A stretch of 9,133 nt of DNA from an uncultured Ruminococcus sp. GTDB taxonomy: Bacteria; Bacillota; Clostridia; Oscillospirales; Ruminococcaceae. The translations under genes were made by a program, and so were the position numbers. The notes beneath the pieces were generated by a model. The model was given only the letters and a program-made list of their open reading frames with translations, did no database searches and was not told the DNA's origin. The DNA lies in the NCBI GenBank assembly GCA_900545285.1, contig UQYK01000063.1, positions 1-9,133 of the forward strand. The letters run 5' to 3'. Shown in pieces: positions 7,075 through 9,133 of the stretch (position 1 is the first letter of the stretch; each line of letters opens with the position of its first letter).

Positions 7075-7968
7075 ATGCAGCCATCCGCTTATTTTCGCTA
7101 TCAGGAAGAAAAGCAGCACACACCGGAAAATTTTCCGTACAACACCTATCTCTGCACCATTCCCATGGACTTTCCTGCCGTTTCTCTCCATTGGCACAAT
7201 GAAGCCGAGCTGATTGTCATTCAGAAGGGAGAAGGCCTTGTCCGTGTCGATTTCCGGCAATATACAGTAAAGGCCGGCGACATTGTGTTTGTTTTTCCCG
7301 GCCAGCTGCACAGCATTGCACAAAAAGGCAGTGCTATTATGGAATACGAAAACATTCTCTTTCAGCCGGGGCTGCTGCTCAGTCCGGAGGAGGATCCCTG
7401 CTGCACCGGCTTTCTGGCGGCTTTATTTGCAGACGGCTGCCGGATGGGAGCAGTCTGTGACCGAAGCTGGCCGGTTTATCCGGCGGTTTCCGCCCTGCTC
7501 CGGCAGATTGATGCCCTGTGCGACAGCAAACCCTGCGGCTATCAGGTGGCCGTGAAGGGGCTGCTCTTCCAGCTATTTTACCAGCTGATTGCAGAGCGCA
7601 CCCAGCTTCCCGGAAAGGAAAAGCAGTCCCAGGAACGGCTGAAATCCGCACTGCGCTATGTGGCAGAGCACTACGCCGAACCAATCTCTGTCCCGGAGAT
7701 TGCCGCCTATTGCTACTACAGTCCCTCCTATTTCATGAAGGCGTTCAAGCGTGCCACAGGCATGCCCTTTGTGCAGTATCTGAAACACTACCGCCTGGAA
7801 AAGGCCGCTGCCCTGCTCCGGGAAACCAACCGCACTATTCTGGAAATTGCCATGGAAACCGGCTTTGACAATCTCTCCTATTTTACCCGGAGCTTTAAGG
7901 AAAAGTACGGCATCTCTCCGGGAAAGTTCCGGACACCTCCGAAAACGGAAGCAGAAACTGCACCCTAA
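7075..7968 (+). CDS. AraC-family transcriptional regulator with cupin sensor domain
   Basis: A 297-residue DNA-binding regulator. The N-terminal half is an AraC-type cupin: HWHNEAELIVIQKGEG (39-54), then KAGDIVFVFPGQLHS (66-80), the usual small-ligand pocket. The C-terminal ~100 residues hold two helix-turn-helix motifs, at about 204-225 (SVPEIAAYCYYSPSYFMKAF) and 255-276 (LEIAMETGFDNLSYFTRSFK), ending GISPGKFR, the AraC/XylS signature. The ATG at 7075 follows AAAGGAG (7058-7064) by 10 nt; a TTG two codons earlier is too close to that site, and the ATG at 6976 lacks support. It is divergent from glgP across 149 bp, so control of glgP and of itself is a reasonable guess, with a sugar or oligosaccharide ligand as a guess only. 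No clear -35/-10 pair of its own was found. Confidence 0.93.
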   Translation: MQPSAYFRYQEEKQHTPENFPYNTYLCTIPMDFPAVSLHWHNEAELIVIQKGEGLVRVDFRQYTVKAGDIVFVFPGQLHSIAQKGSAIMEYENILFQPGLLLSPEEDPCCTGFLAALFADGCRMGAVCDRSWPVYPAVSALLRQIDALCDSKPCGYQVAVKGLLFQLFYQLIAERTQLPGKEKQSQERLKSALRYVAEHYAEPISVPEIAAYCYYSPSYFMKAFKRATGMPFVQYLKHYRLEKAAALLRETNRTILEIAMETGFDNLSYFTRSFKEKYGISPGKFRTPPKTEAETAP

Positions 7969-7981
7969 AACAGAATCCTAT

Positions 7982-8029
7982 AAAAAAGAGACAGGTACGC
8001 CTTTTCCGAAATGTACCTGTCTCTTTTTT
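7982..8029. terminator. Bidirectional terminator after the AraC gene
   Basis: A perfect 17-bp inverted repeat: AAAAAAGAGACAGGTAC (7982-7998) and its complement (8013-8029), with a 14-nt loop and six T on both strands. It begins 13 bp after the AraC stop and lies 15 bp beyond the end of the ABC remnant on the opposite strand, so it can serve both. Confidence 0.96.
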
Positions 8030-8044
8030 CTGCAAGTTGCTTTT

Positions 8045-8203
8045 TTATAGCTGCCACAGCGCCGTCTGAATCAAGGTTTCGTTTTCCACGTCCAGAGAGG
8101 CGCTGCACGCCGACAGCACCCAGGATGCATAGGTCAGATAGCGGTATTTTCCCGCATACCCCATGAGCCGTCCCAGACTGGACGGTTTCTTTTCCTTTTT
8201 CAA
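8045..8203 (-). pseudogene. ABC exporter remnant: N-terminus fused in frame to ATPase D-loop
   Basis: A 52-codon open frame from TTG at 8203 to TAA at 8045-8047, with a strong ribosome site AAGGAGG 7 nt upstream. Residues 1-35 (MKKEKKPSSLGRLMGYAGKYR, then YLTYASWVLSACSA) read like the start of a fused permease/ATPase ABC exporter (multidrug/peptide type) up to the first membrane helix. Residues 35-49 (ASLDVENETLIQTAL) read like the D-loop region that follows Walker B in such exporters. The some 450-500 residues normally between (rest of the membrane domain, Walker A, signature motif, Walker B) are absent. After residue 49 the similarity stops (WQL, stop), so the H-loop and C-terminus are also lost. 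It is the downstream member of a broken tetR-ABC operon. Family assignment is from memory of the motif; no transport function can remain. Whether the short peptide is still made is unknown. Confidence 0.8.
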
Positions 8204-8297
8204 GTGAATTCCTCCTTACTGCACATGCGTTTTCTGCAATGCTTTATTAGTGTTGGCTAACTGTTGTGCCAGAAAGATGCCGTTTCCGGCAGTTTCT

Positions 8298-8966
8298 TTA
8301 TGGATTCTTAGGTTTCGGTTTTCCCATCAGTTTTTTCCATCTGGTCTGATAGAACGTCCGCAAAGCGGAGACATACTGCTTTGCCTGTTCCTTCGGCATA
8401 TCGTGCACCACGATATTTTAAAGAAGCCGCAGAACATGCCGCTCTGCTGAGAATATGTCGATTTTGGGCACTGTGCGCCCTGGCCGCCGCAGCGTATTCA
8501 GAAACTGATAGGTTGCTTCGACTTCCACCTCTACCATTTGGTGCATAAAATGCTGATAGGGCGTACACTCAGAACAGCAGAGAATGAGCTTGAAGGCATC
8601 ATATCGGCATAGAGATAGTTCACTATCCAGTCCAGGCAGTTCTGAGATTCTACGCCCATATGGGACGGCTGAACCGCATCTGACAGCTGGGCAAAGGTTT
8701 CCTGCACACGTATAAATTCCCCGATGACTGCCGCAGCATGCGGTTCCGTCAAGGCAGAAAACAGCGCGTCCTTATTGGAACAATAGCCATAAAATGCACC
8801 GGTAGTCACACCGGCTGTTTTTACAATTTTTCGCAGAGATGCACCAGAAAATCCCTTTTCCAGAAACTCTGCCTTTGCCGCCGCCAGAATCCGCTCCTGT
8901 GTCCCTGTACTGTCAAGGTGCGGATCCCAGCAATTTTCGTTTCAATTCTGAATTTTTATGGTGCAT
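8298..8966 (-). pseudogene. TetR-family regulator, broken by several frameshifts
   Basis: Pieces of one TetR/AcrR-type regulator occur in order in changing frames on the minus strand. From ATG 8966, 17 codons (MHHKNSELKRKLLGSAP) end at TGA 8913-8915. A one-base shift near 8915 opens the DNA-binding domain GTQERILAAAKAEFLEKGF, GASLRKIVKTAGVTTGAFYG and SNKDALFSAL. That frame runs to YLYADM; a shift near 8600 gives DAFKLILCCSECTPYQHF and VEVEVEATYQFLNTLRR; a shift near 8452 gives SGMFCGFFK; and a shift near 8415 (looks like a duplicated AT) gives IVVHDMPKEQAKQYV and the end WKKLMGKPKPKNP, stop at 8298-8300. Without the shifts the product would be about 220 residues, normal for the family. Regulators of this type usually repress a neighbouring ABC exporter, here the remnant at 8045-8203. 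Each shift also could be a sequencing error, but four together with the deleted exporter argue for real decay. Confidence 0.87.
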
Positions 8967-8979
8967 TGTGTAAATTTGC

Positions 8980-9003
8980 GTTCATAGTTGAACAGAAACG
9001 TTC
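8980..9003. repeat. Overlapping GTTC/GAAC inverted repeats, possible old TetR operator
   Basis: GTTCA-TAGT-TGAAC (8980-8993) is a short perfect palindrome. Its right arm overlaps a second spaced pair, GAAC-n6-GTTC (8990-9003), centred near AACGTT. It lies 14 bp upstream of the TetR reading-frame start at 8966, where an autorepression operator would be expected. No convincing promoter hexamers accompany it, so this is suggestive only. Confidence 0.3.
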
Positions 9004-9081
9004 CACTATTGCCATTTTCAGCGGATAGAGTAGAAGGGTATCGCAAAACCCTTTGCAGAAAAACTGAAAGGAGGAACAACC

Positions 9082-9133
9082 ATGAAAGAAACCATCTGTA
9101 CCATTGCCGGCGTTGTCGGCAGCTTCATCGCCG
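9082..9133 (+). CDS. Probable phage-type holin, N-terminus only
   Basis: Seventeen codons, MKETICTIAGVVGSFIA, continue past the window edge. They follow a strong ribosome site (AAAGGAGG ending 8 nt before the ATG). The start KE-ICTIAG-VGSFIA followed by hydrophobic residues resembles the first membrane helix of the clostridial phage/toxin-secretion holin family (TcdE/Cph1-like), small membrane proteins that release lysins or toxins. This rests on a very short stretch, and a different small membrane protein is possible. The gene is divergent from the TetR remnant. No good promoter is visible in 8967-9081, which holds a small AAGGGT/ACCCTT hairpin at 9034-9053 and otherwise nothing recognised. 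Confidence 0.5.
   Translation, partial: MKETICTIAGVVGSFIA

Noticed and set aside
8279..8290. GCCG-GAAA-CGGC hairpin after the TetR remnant
   Set aside because: It is a short stem with no T run on either strand, and lies before the ABC remnant in what was one operon, so it is unlikely to be a terminator.
1..9133. CRISPR arrays, transposon ends, tRNA or rRNA genes
   Set aside because: Reading by eye showed no regular spaced repeats, no transposase and no tRNA-like cloverleaf; a computed repeat and tRNA scan would be decisive.

Overview
The window looks like chromosomal DNA of a Gram-positive, low-to-medium G+C anaerobe of the Clostridia, most likely from the Oscillospirales/Ruminococcaceae side (inference). 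The signs are Bacillota-type -35/-10 promoters with 17-bp spacers, strong AAAGGA/AGGAGG ribosome sites, a T-box leader on an aminoacyl-tRNA synthetase gene, a TetR-plus-ABC-exporter module and the start of a clostridial-type holin. I recognise the genes from their protein sequence only; nothing was searched.

Layout. Positions 1-552 (minus strand) hold the start of tyrS, its T-box leader with a Tyr (UAC) specifier, leader terminator and a near-consensus promoter. Positions 592-2904 (minus) encode a CtpE/Exp7-type P-type cation ATPase. A 290-bp divergent intergenic region with two strong promoters separates it from an SNF/NSS-family Na+-coupled amino-acid transporter (3195-4550, plus). Two hairpins (4574-4650) separate this from the convergent glgP, encoding alpha-glucan phosphorylase (4664-6925, minus). 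Divergent to glgP, and sharing a 149-bp control region with it, is an AraC-type regulator with an N-terminal cupin sensor (7075-7968, plus), closed by a perfect 17-bp bidirectional terminator.

From 8045 to 8966 (minus strand) lies a decayed operon. A TetR-family regulator is broken by about four frameshifts. It is followed by a 52-codon scar of an ABC exporter in which the first ~35 residues are joined in frame to the D-loop of the ATPase domain. The last 52 bases open a gene on the plus strand whose first 17 residues resemble a phage/toxin-secretion holin.

Functionally, this is a housekeeping stretch (tRNA charging, cation and amino-acid transport, glycogen breakdown) bordered by a decayed drug/peptide-export locus. 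I do not see an intact novel system. The points most worth a second look are the in-frame ABC scar with its graded TetR decay, and the control region between glgP and the AraC gene.
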